DNA from: Rariglobus sp041662485
Lineage (GTDB): Bacteria > Verrucomicrobiota > Verrucomicrobiia > Opitutales > Opitutaceae
Length of the DNA stretch: 64,000 bases
Direction: 5' to 3'
Assembly (NCBI GenBank): GCA_041662485.1
Contig: JBAZSJ010000022.1
Coordinates: 11,611-75,610 of the forward strand
The notes beneath the pieces are model-generated. The model saw only the letters and a program-made list of their open reading frames with translations. It was not told the origin of the DNA and did no database searches. Made by a program: the position numbers and the translations under genes. Positions 34,717 through 42,101 of the stretch are shown here, piece after piece. Numbering within the stretch: the first letter of the stretch is position 1; every line of letters begins with the position of its first letter.

Positions 34717-34745
34717 AAAGCCGACCGGCAACGGTCGGCTTTTTT
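34717..34745 (+). terminator. Intrinsic terminator after the sigma factor gene
   Basis: The stem AGCCGACC / GGTCGGCT is followed by TTTTTT and preceded by AAAA. It lies about 30 bases after the stop codon. Confidence 0.85.
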
Positions 34746-34754
34746 GCGTGCTTC

Positions 34755-34839
34755 GAGGTAGGGCGCGTTATCCTTAACGCGCCAGGATCTACCGCCCGAA
34801 CAAAAATACACGGCGGGTTAAGGATAACCCGCCCTACCA
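34755..34839. repeat. REP-like double palindrome, family C (second copy)
   Basis: Two 9-bp stem palindromes, GGCGCGTTA / TAACGCGCC (34762-34783) and GGCGGGTTA / TAACCCGCC (34812-34833), sit head to head. Outer arms GGTAGGGCG and CGCCCTACC make the whole a large inverted repeat. The same arrangement occurs at 13.3 kb. Confidence 0.65.
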
Positions 34840-34854
34840 TCGGAAACCGGACAC

Positions 34855-34886
34855 AAAAAAGCGCCCGGCTTTCGGCCGGGCGCTTT
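34855..34886 (-). terminator. Intrinsic terminator after rpsA
   Basis: A stem GCGCCCGGC / GCCGGGCGC has a T6 tail on the minus strand and a shorter T3 tail on the plus strand. It lies 48 bases beyond the rpsA stop codon. Confidence 0.85.
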
Positions 34887-34933
34887 GAGATTAAACGATT
34901 CGTCAGAACGACGACGACGTTGATGCGAAGGGA

Positions 34934-36607
34934 TTACTCCTTCTTGTCCGAGGCGGCATCGAGGATGTCACCGAGGTTCATCATGTCGCCGGAGCTGTCG
35001 CGGTTGAGCGCCTCGAAGGAAGCGGTCTCGGCGGCGAGCTGCTGCTCGGAGTAGTTGGCGGCCTTGACCGAGAGACCAAGACGACGCTCTTCACGGTCGA
35101 TCTTGATGACGCGGGCGGTCACTTCCTGGCCGGGCTTGAGCACGTCCTTCACCTTCTCGATGCGCTCCTCGCTGATCTGCGAGATGTGCACGAGACCGTC
35201 GATGCCGTCCTTGAGCTCCACGAAGGCACCGAAGGAGGTGATCTTCGAAATGGTGCCGGTAACAACGTCGCCGATCTTGAAGAAGGAGTCGATGTCGGTC
35301 CAAGGATCGACCGCGAGTTGCTTCATGCCGAGGCTAATGCGCTGCTGGGAAGCATCGACATCGAGAACGATGGCGTCCACTTCGTCGCCCTTCTTGAGGA
35401 CTTCGGACGGGTGGTTGACCTTGCGGGTCCAGCTCATGTCTGAGACGTGAACCATGCCGTCGATGCCTTCTTCGAGTTCGATGAAGGCGCCGTAGGTGGT
35501 CATGTTGCGCACCTTGCCGCGGACGCGGGCGCCCTGCGGGTAGTTGTGGCGGACCATGTCCCACGGGTTGGGCTCGAGCTGGCGGAGGCCGAGCGAGATC
35601 TTCTGGTCATCCTTCTGGATGCCGAGAACAACCGCGTCCAGTTCCTGACCGACCTTGAGGAGTTCGGAGGGCTTGGAGATGCGCTTGGTCCAGGACATCT
35701 CGGTGATGTGCACGAGACCTTCGACGCCGGGCTCGATCTCGATGAACGCGCCGTAGGGAACGAGGTTGACGACTTTGCCGTGAACCTTCGCGCCGACAGG
35801 GAACTTGTGCTCGATCTCGTCCCAAGGATTCTTGGTGGTCTGCTTGAGACCGAGGGAAACGCGCTCTTTCTCGCGGTTCACTTCGATGATCATGACCTGG
35901 ATCTCCTCGCCCTGCTTGAGCATTTCGGAGGGGTGCGTGATGCGGCCCCAGCTCATGTCGGTGATGTGGAGGAGGCCGTCCATGCCGTCGAGGTCGATGA
36001 ACGCACCGAAGTCGGTGATGTTCTTGACCACGCCCTTGCGGACCTGGCCGGGCTGGATGGAGTCGAGGAGGCTCTTGCGCTTGTTGGTGCGCTGTTCCTC
36101 GATGAGCTCGCGGCGGGAGAGAACGATGTTCTTCCGGTCGAGATTGATTTTGAGAACCTTGAAATCGTAGGTCTGGCCGACGTATTGATCGAGGTTCTTC
36201 GGGGGCTGGATGTCGATGTGCGAGGCGGGGAGGAAGGAATCGACGCCGATCGAAACGATCAGGCCGCCCTTGACCTTGGCCTTGACGCGACCCGCGGCGA
36301 TGGAGCCCTCGGGGAACTTGGTGAGAATGTTATCCCAGTTCTTCTTTTGTTCGGCCTTGTCGTAGGAGAGGACGGGAGCGCCGCCTTTGTCTTCGAGCTT
36401 CTCGACGTAAACGTCGATGGTGGAACCGATCTGAAGTTCGCCGATGTCGATGAACTCGTTGGCGGGGATGACGCCTTCCGACTTGCCACCGATGTCAACG
36501 ACGACGTCGTTCTGGCGGATTTCGGTGATGACGGCGGGGACGATGGCGCCTTCTTTAAGCTTATCGAAGGACGATTGAGCGAGCAGCTCTTGCATTACAG
36601 AACTCAT
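34934..36607 (-). CDS. rpsA: 30S ribosomal protein S1
   Basis: S1 binds mRNA on the 30S subunit. The ATG at 36607 gives 557 aa, the same length as E. coli S1. Six OB-fold S1 repeats run through the protein; the clearer ones contain GMDGLLHITDMSWGRITHPSE, GVEGLVHITEMSWTKRISKPSE, GIDGMVHVSDMSWTRKVNHPSE and GIDGLVHISQISEERIEKVKD. A 41-residue tail follows the last repeat. Sequence upstream to 36784 is open but belongs to the 224-base leader and intergenic region. Confidence 0.96.
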   Translation of the reverse strand: MSSVMQELLAQSSFDKLKEGAIVPAVITEIRQNDVVVDIGGKSEGVIPANEFIDIGELQIGSTIDVYVEKLEDKGGAPVLSYDKAEQKKNWDNILTKFPEGSIAAGRVKAKVKGGLIVSIGVDSFLPASHIDIQPPKNLDQYVGQTYDFKVLKINLDRKNIVLSRRELIEEQRTNKRKSLLDSIQPGQVRKGVVKNITDFGAFIDLDGMDGLLHITDMSWGRITHPSEMLKQGEEIQVMIIEVNREKERVSLGLKQTTKNPWDEIEHKFPVGAKVHGKVVNLVPYGAFIEIEPGVEGLVHITEMSWTKRISKPSELLKVGQELDAVVLGIQKDDQKISLGLRQLEPNPWDMVRHNYPQGARVRGKVRNMTTYGAFIELEEGIDGMVHVSDMSWTRKVNHPSEVLKKGDEVDAIVLDVDASQQRISLGMKQLAVDPWTDIDSFFKIGDVVTGTISKITSFGAFVELKDGIDGLVHISQISEERIEKVKDVLKPGQEVTARVIKIDREERRLGLSVKAANYSEQQLAAETASFEALNRDSSGDMMNLGDILDAASDKKE

Positions 36608-36831
36608 GTGAACAGACGAAATACCGCCGCTTGCTTCAAAGCGCCGATCTTCCGTGATGACCCCGCGTGAACGGGACCGTGGGTTGATGGTTATACTGAC
36701 GTTGAGGGTCGATGGAAGCGTCGCGGCGACACCGACCGGAACCGACTGAATGCCGCGAACGGTCAGAATCGCGCAAGGCCACACCCAGCCGCAAGCGCAA
36801 AATCCGGGGTTTCAGAGGGGGCCGCCCTGCC

Positions 36832-37296
36832 CTACTTCGCCGCCAACGCCTGCTCAACCGTGCGGAAAAAGACCTCGTAAAGAGCGGTTTCCCTCAAAGG
36901 CGTCTCGGTCACCTGCCCGGCACCCTTGTTAAAATCGTCCTGCACCTGCTCCGTGAGCAGCACGGCCAGTTCCGTGCCGCCGGCGGTCACCGGACTGAGT
37001 TTGACCTTCAGCGCCAGCTGACGCGCGCCCTGAAGGGAATCGTTGGCAGACAAGCCACTTAGAGCCTCGATACGCCCCTGAGCGGGACCGCCGCCTGTAA
37101 CTCGAAAGCCAAGCTTCTCCGCCGCCTGCTTGGCCGCCTCGTAGGCGGCGCGACCATCAGCCGCCACGACTTTGGTGCGATAGGTCGGACCTGCAAATTT
37201 CTCGCTGACGCTCGTCTTGAAATCGGTCCCGACGGAGCCGCAGCCCGCCAAGGCCAAAATCAAACCCGCGAGCACGACAGCAAAGAACGTTTTCAT
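36832..37296 (-). CDS. Putative lipoprotein
   Basis: A 154-aa exported protein. The N-terminus is MKTFFAVVLAGLILALAGCGSVG, with a lipobox LAGC; the Cys is at about residue 19. The mature part has a stretch VAADGRAAYEAAKQAAEKLGFRVTGGG. It is acidic and alpha/beta in look, and I cannot assign a function. It begins 10 bases after the agmatine deiminase stop, so it is probably co-transcribed with hisG-aguB-aguA. The upstream frame to 37527 covers the aguA coding region on the same strand and is not used. Confidence 0.65.
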   Translation of the reverse strand: MKTFFAVVLAGLILALAGCGSVGTDFKTSVSEKFAGPTYRTKVVAADGRAAYEAAKQAAEKLGFRVTGGGPAQGRIEALSGLSANDSLQGARQLALKVKLSPVTAGGTELAVLLTEQVQDDFNKGAGQVTETPLRETALYEVFFRTVEQALAAK

Positions 37297-37306
37297 AAAA
37301 ACAAGA

Positions 37307-38359
37307 TCAGGCCGGCTGTTGTTGCGAAATGCAATGCAACGTGCCCAGCCCCCAGATGAGATGGTAGCAGTCAATCGGGATGATTTCGCGATCCGGGAAA
37401 CACGAAGCGATGAGGTCGTTGGCCTCGGCGTCACGTTTCTTCTGGCGGAAATTCGGAACGAGCACCGCGCCGTTGATGATGAGGAAATTCGCGTAGCTCG
37501 CCGGCACCGTCTGCCCCTGGAACGCAAAAGGCTTCGGCATGGGCAACTCGACGACGTCGAATTTTTTGCCCTTCGGCGTGCGGAAGGCCGCGAGACGCGC
37601 GGAGTTTTCCTTGAGAATCGCGTGGTTCGGGTCGCGTTTGTTCGGCTCGACCACGGTGATGAAACCGTCGGGCTTGTAGAAGCGCGTGATGTCGTCGATG
37701 TGGCCGTCGGTGTCGTCGCCGATGATGCCGTCGCCCACCCAAAGCACCTGCTTGATGCCGAGGTAGTCCTTCAGGTTCTGCTCGATCTGTTCGCGCGTGA
37801 GGTGCGGGTTACGGTTTTTATTGAGCAGGCATTGCTCGCTGGTGAGGAGCAGGCCCTCCCCGTTGACCTCGATGGAGCCGCCTTCGAGCACCATGTCATT
37901 TTCAAAGCGGCGCAGCTTGAGCTTCTTCGCGACGAGCGGCGGGATGGTGTTGTCGAGATCGTAGGGCGGGTATTTGCCACCCCAGGCAGTGTGCACCCAG
38001 TCGGTCACCGCGAGTTCGCCGGACTTCTTGTTTTTGACGAAGATTGGGCCGTGGTCGCGGCACCAGGCATCGTTCGTCGGATGATCGTAGAAAGTAACCT
38101 TCGTGAGATCGGCACCGGCTTTCGTGATCAGCGACCACGCACGTTTTTGCAGGGGCTGCGCGATGTTGATGCGCACTTCCTCAAAGCGGCTGATCTGCGC
38201 GACGATTCCGGCGAACACATACGGAATCGGACGGAACTGGCCGGGCCACGAGGCGTGCTTGTGCGGCCACGAAAGCCAGATGGCGGTTTGCGGCGCCCAC
38301 TCGGCCGGCATGCGAAAACCAAGCGCGCCAGGCGTCTCCTTCGTCTTTTTGGCGGCCAT
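37307..38359 (-). CDS. aguA: Agmatine deiminase
   Basis: The enzyme turns agmatine into N-carbamoylputrescine and ammonia, a step in putrescine synthesis. It is 350 aa. Family signatures visible: NDAWCRDHGPIFVKN, LEGGSIEVNGEGLLLTSEQCLLNKNRNP, DGHIDDITRF, and the catalytic Cys in the C-terminal GLGTLHCISQQQP. It is 2 bases downstream of aguB, which encodes the next enzyme of the pathway. Confidence 0.96.
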   Translation of the reverse strand: MAAKKTKETPGALGFRMPAEWAPQTAIWLSWPHKHASWPGQFRPIPYVFAGIVAQISRFEEVRINIAQPLQKRAWSLITKAGADLTKVTFYDHPTNDAWCRDHGPIFVKNKKSGELAVTDWVHTAWGGKYPPYDLDNTIPPLVAKKLKLRRFENDMVLEGGSIEVNGEGLLLTSEQCLLNKNRNPHLTREQIEQNLKDYLGIKQVLWVGDGIIGDDTDGHIDDITRFYKPDGFITVVEPNKRDPNHAILKENSARLAAFRTPKGKKFDVVELPMPKPFAFQGQTVPASYANFLIINGAVLVPNFRQKKRDAEANDLIASCFPDREIIPIDCYHLIWGLGTLHCISQQQPA

Positions 38360-38361
38360 GC

Positions 38362-39240
38362 TCAGTCGATGAAACGCTTCGTCAGATCACCGTAGGCATC
38401 GATACGCCGGTCCCGCAAAAACGGCCAGTGCGTGCGGGTGACGTCGACTTTGCCAAGCTCGATGGGCACGAGGAGAACCTCTTCCTTGTCGACGGAAGCC
38501 TTGGCGATGATCTGGCCGCTCGTGTCGGCGACGAAGCTCTGCCCCCAGAACTCCAGCCCGTCGCCGCCGATGGGCTGTTCGAGGCCGATCCGGTTGATCG
38601 CGGCGACGTAGCAACCATTCGCCACGGCATGGGAACGCTGGATGGTCTCCCACGCGCCGTGCTGGTTGACCCCGTATTCCTTTTTCTCGGAGGGATGCCA
38701 ACCGATGGCCGTCGGATAAAAAAGAATCTCCGCGCCCTGCATGGCAGTGAGACGGGCTCCCTCGGGATACCATTGGTCCCAGCAAATGAGAACGCCGATC
38801 TTGCCGAACTTCGTGTCCCACGCCTTGAAACCGGTGTCGCCGGGCGTGAAGTAGAACTTCTCGTAGAAGAGAGGATCGTCCGGAATGTGCATCTTCCGGT
38901 AGATGCCGAGCAGTTTGCCGTCGGCATCAATGATAACCGCGGTGTTGTGATAGAGGCCGGAGGCGCGCTTTTCGAAGAGCGATGCCACGATCACCACGCC
39001 ATGCTTTTTGGCGATCTTTTGGAACGCCGCCGTGCTCGGGCCGGGAATCGGCTCGGCCAGGTCGAAGTATTTATGCTCCTCGCTCTGGCAGAAATACTGC
39101 GAACGAAACAGTTCCTGCGTGCAGATGATCTGGGCGCCCTGCTTCGCGGCCTTTTCAGTCAGCGCGAGGGTTTTTTTGAGGTTCGCCTTGGGGTCGGCGC
39201 CGCAGGCGTGCTGAAGAAGACCGAGGGTGACTTTGGCCAT
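38362..39240 (-). CDS. aguB: N-carbamoylputrescine amidase
   Basis: A 292-aa nitrilase-superfamily enzyme that hydrolyses N-carbamoylputrescine to putrescine, CO2 and ammonia. The catalytic triad positions are visible: Glu in IICTQELFRSQYF, Lys in YRKMHIPDDP and Cys in GVLICWDQWYPEGARL. The adjacent GDTGFKAWDTKFGKIG is typical of this subfamily. It lies between hisG (22 bp gap) and aguA (2 bp gap). Confidence 0.95.
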   Translation of the reverse strand: MAKVTLGLLQHACGADPKANLKKTLALTEKAAKQGAQIICTQELFRSQYFCQSEEHKYFDLAEPIPGPSTAAFQKIAKKHGVVIVASLFEKRASGLYHNTAVIIDADGKLLGIYRKMHIPDDPLFYEKFYFTPGDTGFKAWDTKFGKIGVLICWDQWYPEGARLTAMQGAEILFYPTAIGWHPSEKKEYGVNQHGAWETIQRSHAVANGCYVAAINRIGLEQPIGGDGLEFWGQSFVADTSGQIIAKASVDKEEVLLVPIELGKVDVTRTHWPFLRDRRIDAYGDLTKRFID

Positions 39241-39262
39241 GGTTTAAAAAAGCGCGGTTCGC

Positions 39263-40183
39263 TCAGTAAACAACCTTGTTGAGCGGATACTCGACGATGC
39301 CTTCCGCCCCGAGTTCCTTAAGCTGCGGAATGATTTCGCGGACGACGCTCTCATCAATGATGGTTTCCACGGCGATCCAGTCCGGCGAACTCAGCGGCGA
39401 GATCGTGGGATTGCGCAGGGACGGAAGAGCCTTGATGAGCGCATCGAGCGAAGCCTTCGGCAGGTTGAGCTTAAGGCCGACCTTGCTGCCGGCTTCGAGA
39501 GCGCCGCGCAGGAGCAGCGCGATGGTCTCGATTTTCTTGCGCTTGGCGGGATTGGCCCAGCTCGCCTTGTTGGCGATCAGCTTGGTGTTGGTGTAAAGCA
39601 GCGTGTCGACGATGCGGAGCTTGTTGGCGCGCAGCGAAGAGCCCGTCTCGGTGATGTCCACGATGGCATCAACCAAGTCGGGAACCTTCACCTCGGTCGC
39701 CCCCCAGGAAAACTCGACCTCGGCGGCGATGCCCTTGTCGGCAAAATAGCGCTTCGTCGTGTTCATCAGCTCGGTCGCCACGCGCTTGCCGGCGAGATCC
39801 TCGGGCTTCTGCACCGAGGAGGACTCGGGCACGCAAAGCACCCAGCGGGACTTGAGCGTCGAGGCCTTGCTGTAGATCAGATCGCACACCTCGACGACAT
39901 CGGAGTTGTTTTCCTGCACCCAGTCATAGCCGGTGAGGCCGCAATCGAAGAATCCGTGTTCGACATAGCGGCTGACCTCCTGGGCGCGGATGAACCGGCC
40001 GTCCAGCTCCGGGTCGTCGATCGACGGCTTGTAGGAGCGTGAACTCGTGGTTATTTTCCAACCCGCCTTGGCGAACAGGTTTTTGGTGGATTCCTCAAGA
40101 CTGCCTTTCGGCAGCCCGAGCATGAGCAGGGGAGCATTTGCAGACACGTCGGCCAAGGGACACCCCGCGCGAAGGGCCTTCAA
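39263..40183 (-). CDS. hisG: ATP phosphoribosyltransferase (long form)
   Basis: HisG joins ATP and PRPP in the first step of histidine synthesis. The 306-aa protein has an N-terminal LGLPKGSLEESTKNLFAKAGW, the PRPP-binding region (DLVDAIVDITETGSSLRANKLRI) and a C-terminal regulatory domain ending PLNKVVY, so it is the long, HisZ-independent form. The start is uncertain. A TTG at 40183 has GGAG 7 bases upstream, which I prefer; a GTG at 40147 or an ATG at 40123 would trim 12 or 20 residues. It leads a run with aguB, aguA and a lipoprotein gene. Confidence 0.92.
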   Translation of the reverse strand: MKALRAGCPLADVSANAPLLMLGLPKGSLEESTKNLFAKAGWKITTSSRSYKPSIDDPELDGRFIRAQEVSRYVEHGFFDCGLTGYDWVQENNSDVVEVCDLIYSKASTLKSRWVLCVPESSSVQKPEDLAGKRVATELMNTTKRYFADKGIAAEVEFSWGATEVKVPDLVDAIVDITETGSSLRANKLRIVDTLLYTNTKLIANKASWANPAKRKKIETIALLLRGALEAGSKVGLKLNLPKASLDALIKALPSLRNPTISPLSSPDWIAVETIIDESVVREIIPQLKELGAEGIVEYPLNKVVY

Positions 40184-40229
40184 GTCTATTCTCCGCCGGA
40201 CACTCTGGGAAACGAGCCAGACGTTTCTT

Positions 40230-40257
40230 TTGACAAGAGCGTCTTAATTGTAAAAAT
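40230..40257 (+). promoter_or_regulatory. Putative promoter of the response regulator gene
   Basis: A perfect -35 TTGACA at 40230-40235 is followed after 15-16 bases by an A-rich -10-like block TAAAAA at 40251-40256. It precedes the response-regulator ATG at 40312 by about 55 bases. The -10 match is partial. Confidence 0.4.
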
Positions 40258-40311
40258 CTGCCCGCGTTCCCTGTGTAATGAAATCATCCTCCTCTTTCCC
40301 CAAGTCGTCCC

Positions 40312-41067
40312 ATGCGCGCTGAACCCAAGCCATTGATTCTTGTCGTCGAGGATGAAGAGGAACTGGCCAAACTCATCTGCATGCACCTTGAGGAAGCAGG
40401 CATGCAGACCCAGATTTACAACCGGTGCGGCCTTGCCCTGCGCTTTCTGAAAAAGAATTTCGCCAATCTGCTGCTACTGGACGTGAACCTCCCCGATCAG
40501 ACCGGCTTTGCCCTGCTCGAAGATCTTAAGAGCAACGATATCCTCATCCCCACGATTTTCCTCACCGGCAACGCCCTCGAGGTAAACAAGGTCAGGGGCT
40601 TTGAGCTGGGCGGTGACGACTACATCACCAAGCCCTTTGGCTTCCCCGAGCTGGTCGCCCGCATCCGCGCGGTGCTTCGCCGAGCCGAGTCCACGACCGA
40701 CATGAACCTCACGAAAAACGTGCGGGTCATGGACGAACCCTTTGAGTTTTGCGGCGCAAAGGTGCTGCCCCTTCGCCTGGAAATCGAGTTCCCCAAGGGA
40801 AAAACCGAAAAGATCGGCCGCAAGGAACTGGGCATCCTCGCCCATATCCACGAAAACCGCGGCATCGTCATTCCACGCAAGGCGCTCATCCATTCGGTGT
40901 GGGGAATCCACGCGGACGTCAAAAGCCGCTCGCTCGACCAATACATCGTAAAGGTCCGCGAGCTCTTCAAACGCCACGGCCTCAGTCTGGACAGCTTCCG
41001 CACGGTTCACGGCGTCGGCTATATTTTCGCCCCGGAAGACCCCCCTCCTCCCTCGTCCAAGTCGTAG
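40312..41067 (+). CDS. Orphan OmpR-type response regulator
   Basis: A 251-aa two-domain regulator. The receiver (residues about 8-125) has the acidic cluster ILVVEDEEE, the phospho-acceptor Asp in LLLLDVNLPDQTGF, Thr in IFLTGNALE and Lys in YITKPFGFPEL. The C-terminal winged helix (about 150-240) shows the DNA-binding features RKELGILAHIHENRGIVIPRKALIHSVWG and RTVHGVGYIF. No histidine kinase gene is adjacent, so its sensor is elsewhere. It is divergent from hisG and convergent with the exonuclease gene. Confidence 0.88.
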   Translation: MRAEPKPLILVVEDEEELAKLICMHLEEAGMQTQIYNRCGLALRFLKKNFANLLLLDVNLPDQTGFALLEDLKSNDILIPTIFLTGNALEVNKVRGFELGGDDYITKPFGFPELVARIRAVLRRAESTTDMNLTKNVRVMDEPFEFCGAKVLPLRLEIEFPKGKTEKIGRKELGILAHIHENRGIVIPRKALIHSVWGIHADVKSRSLDQYIVKVRELFKRHGLSLDSFRTVHGVGYIFAPEDPPPPSSKS

Positions 41068-41101
41068 GGCTCCGAGCCCCGGATTAGTCGCAAGGCAGCG
41101 G

Positions 41102-41986
41102 TTAAAACAACAACTCGGGCTGCTCATACCGGGCGCGCGCCTCGGCAAGGCTTGATTTCATCTCCATCGCCTCCAGCAGCGCCAAAAGCTCCTTCGGGCG
41201 AACCCCGGTGATTTCCGCCTTCACGGTGGGCAAACCCAAGTTGAGCGTCGTCAGTTTCAGATTGCGGCGGATGTCGTCCGCACCGCTCCGCACCGCTTCT
41301 TGGAAACGCTCCGGCTTGAGATCGGCCGCATGCGAGATCACGCCCTCGATGCCGCCGAACTCCTGCAGCCACTTGGCCGCGGTCTTGGGCCCGACTCCGG
41401 AGATGCCGGGAATGTTGTCGGACGCGTCCCCCACCAGCGCCAGGTAGTCCGCGATTTGCGCGGGCGGAACCCCGAATTTTTCCGTCACGCCGCCCGCATC
41501 CAACAACCGCCAGCCCAACTTGGGATTGGCGGATGGCGGCGGCAGCAGGATTTTAATGCGCTCGCCCACGATTTGGGCGAAGTCTTTGTCGGCACTCACG
41601 ATGAGCACCTCGTGCCCCTGTGAGGCCAGCGCCACCGCTTGCGAAGCCAGCAGGTCGTCGCTCTCCACCCCGTCCTGCTCGATGCCCACATGGCCCATCG
41701 CACGGGTGAGCGCCTTCAGCGGTTCGATCTGTTTTTGAAGGGCTTCCGGCATCTCTTCACGCTGCGCCTTGTATTCCGGATGCAGGGCCAGGCGGTCCTG
41801 GGCTCCGCCCAGATCAAAGAATACCAGGGTTGCGACGGGCTTTTCCTGATCCGCCAGACGCCAGAGCGACTTTACCCAGCCGTGCAGGGCATTGGTGGGA
41901 AATCCGTCCGCACGCGTAAGCTCCGGCACCGCGAAGAAACAGCGGTAAGCCAGATTAAATCCGTCGACAAGAAGCCATTTCGCCAT
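41102..41986 (-). CDS. 5'-3' exonuclease (flap-endonuclease fold, stand-alone)
   Basis: A 294-aa protein of the PolI N-terminal 5'-3' exonuclease/FEN family, encoded without a polymerase domain. It shows LLVDGFNLAYRCFFA at the N-terminus, VSADKDFAQIV (metal-binding acidic cluster), LVGDASDNIPGISGVGPKTAAKWLQEFG (H3TH region). The start is the ATG at 41986. Bacteria with a full PolI sometimes keep such a paralogue (ExoIX/Xni-like). It is convergent with the response-regulator gene. Confidence 0.88.
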   Translation of the reverse strand: MAKWLLVDGFNLAYRCFFAVPELTRADGFPTNALHGWVKSLWRLADQEKPVATLVFFDLGGAQDRLALHPEYKAQREEMPEALQKQIEPLKALTRAMGHVGIEQDGVESDDLLASQAVALASQGHEVLIVSADKDFAQIVGERIKILLPPPSANPKLGWRLLDAGGVTEKFGVPPAQIADYLALVGDASDNIPGISGVGPKTAAKWLQEFGGIEGVISHAADLKPERFQEAVRSGADDIRRNLKLTTLNLGLPTVKAEITGVRPKELLALLEAMEMKSSLAEARARYEQPELLF

Positions 41987-42040
41987 GGCCAAACCCAAGC
42001 GCAGACCGGCACCTTGGCAAACGCCAAACCTGACCTTGGA

Positions 42041-42080
42041 AAACAAAAGCGCCGTCACCGGTGAAGGTGACGGCGCGAAA
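42041..42080 (-). terminator. Intrinsic terminator after the pilus-like cluster
   Basis: A perfect 11-bp stem (GCGCCGTCACC / GGTGACGGCGC), 6-base loop, is followed on the minus strand by TTTTGTTTTC. It lies about 26 bases past the stop codon of the secretin gene. Confidence 0.8.
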
Positions 42081-42101
42081 TAAAACCGATCCGTTGCAGG
42101 C

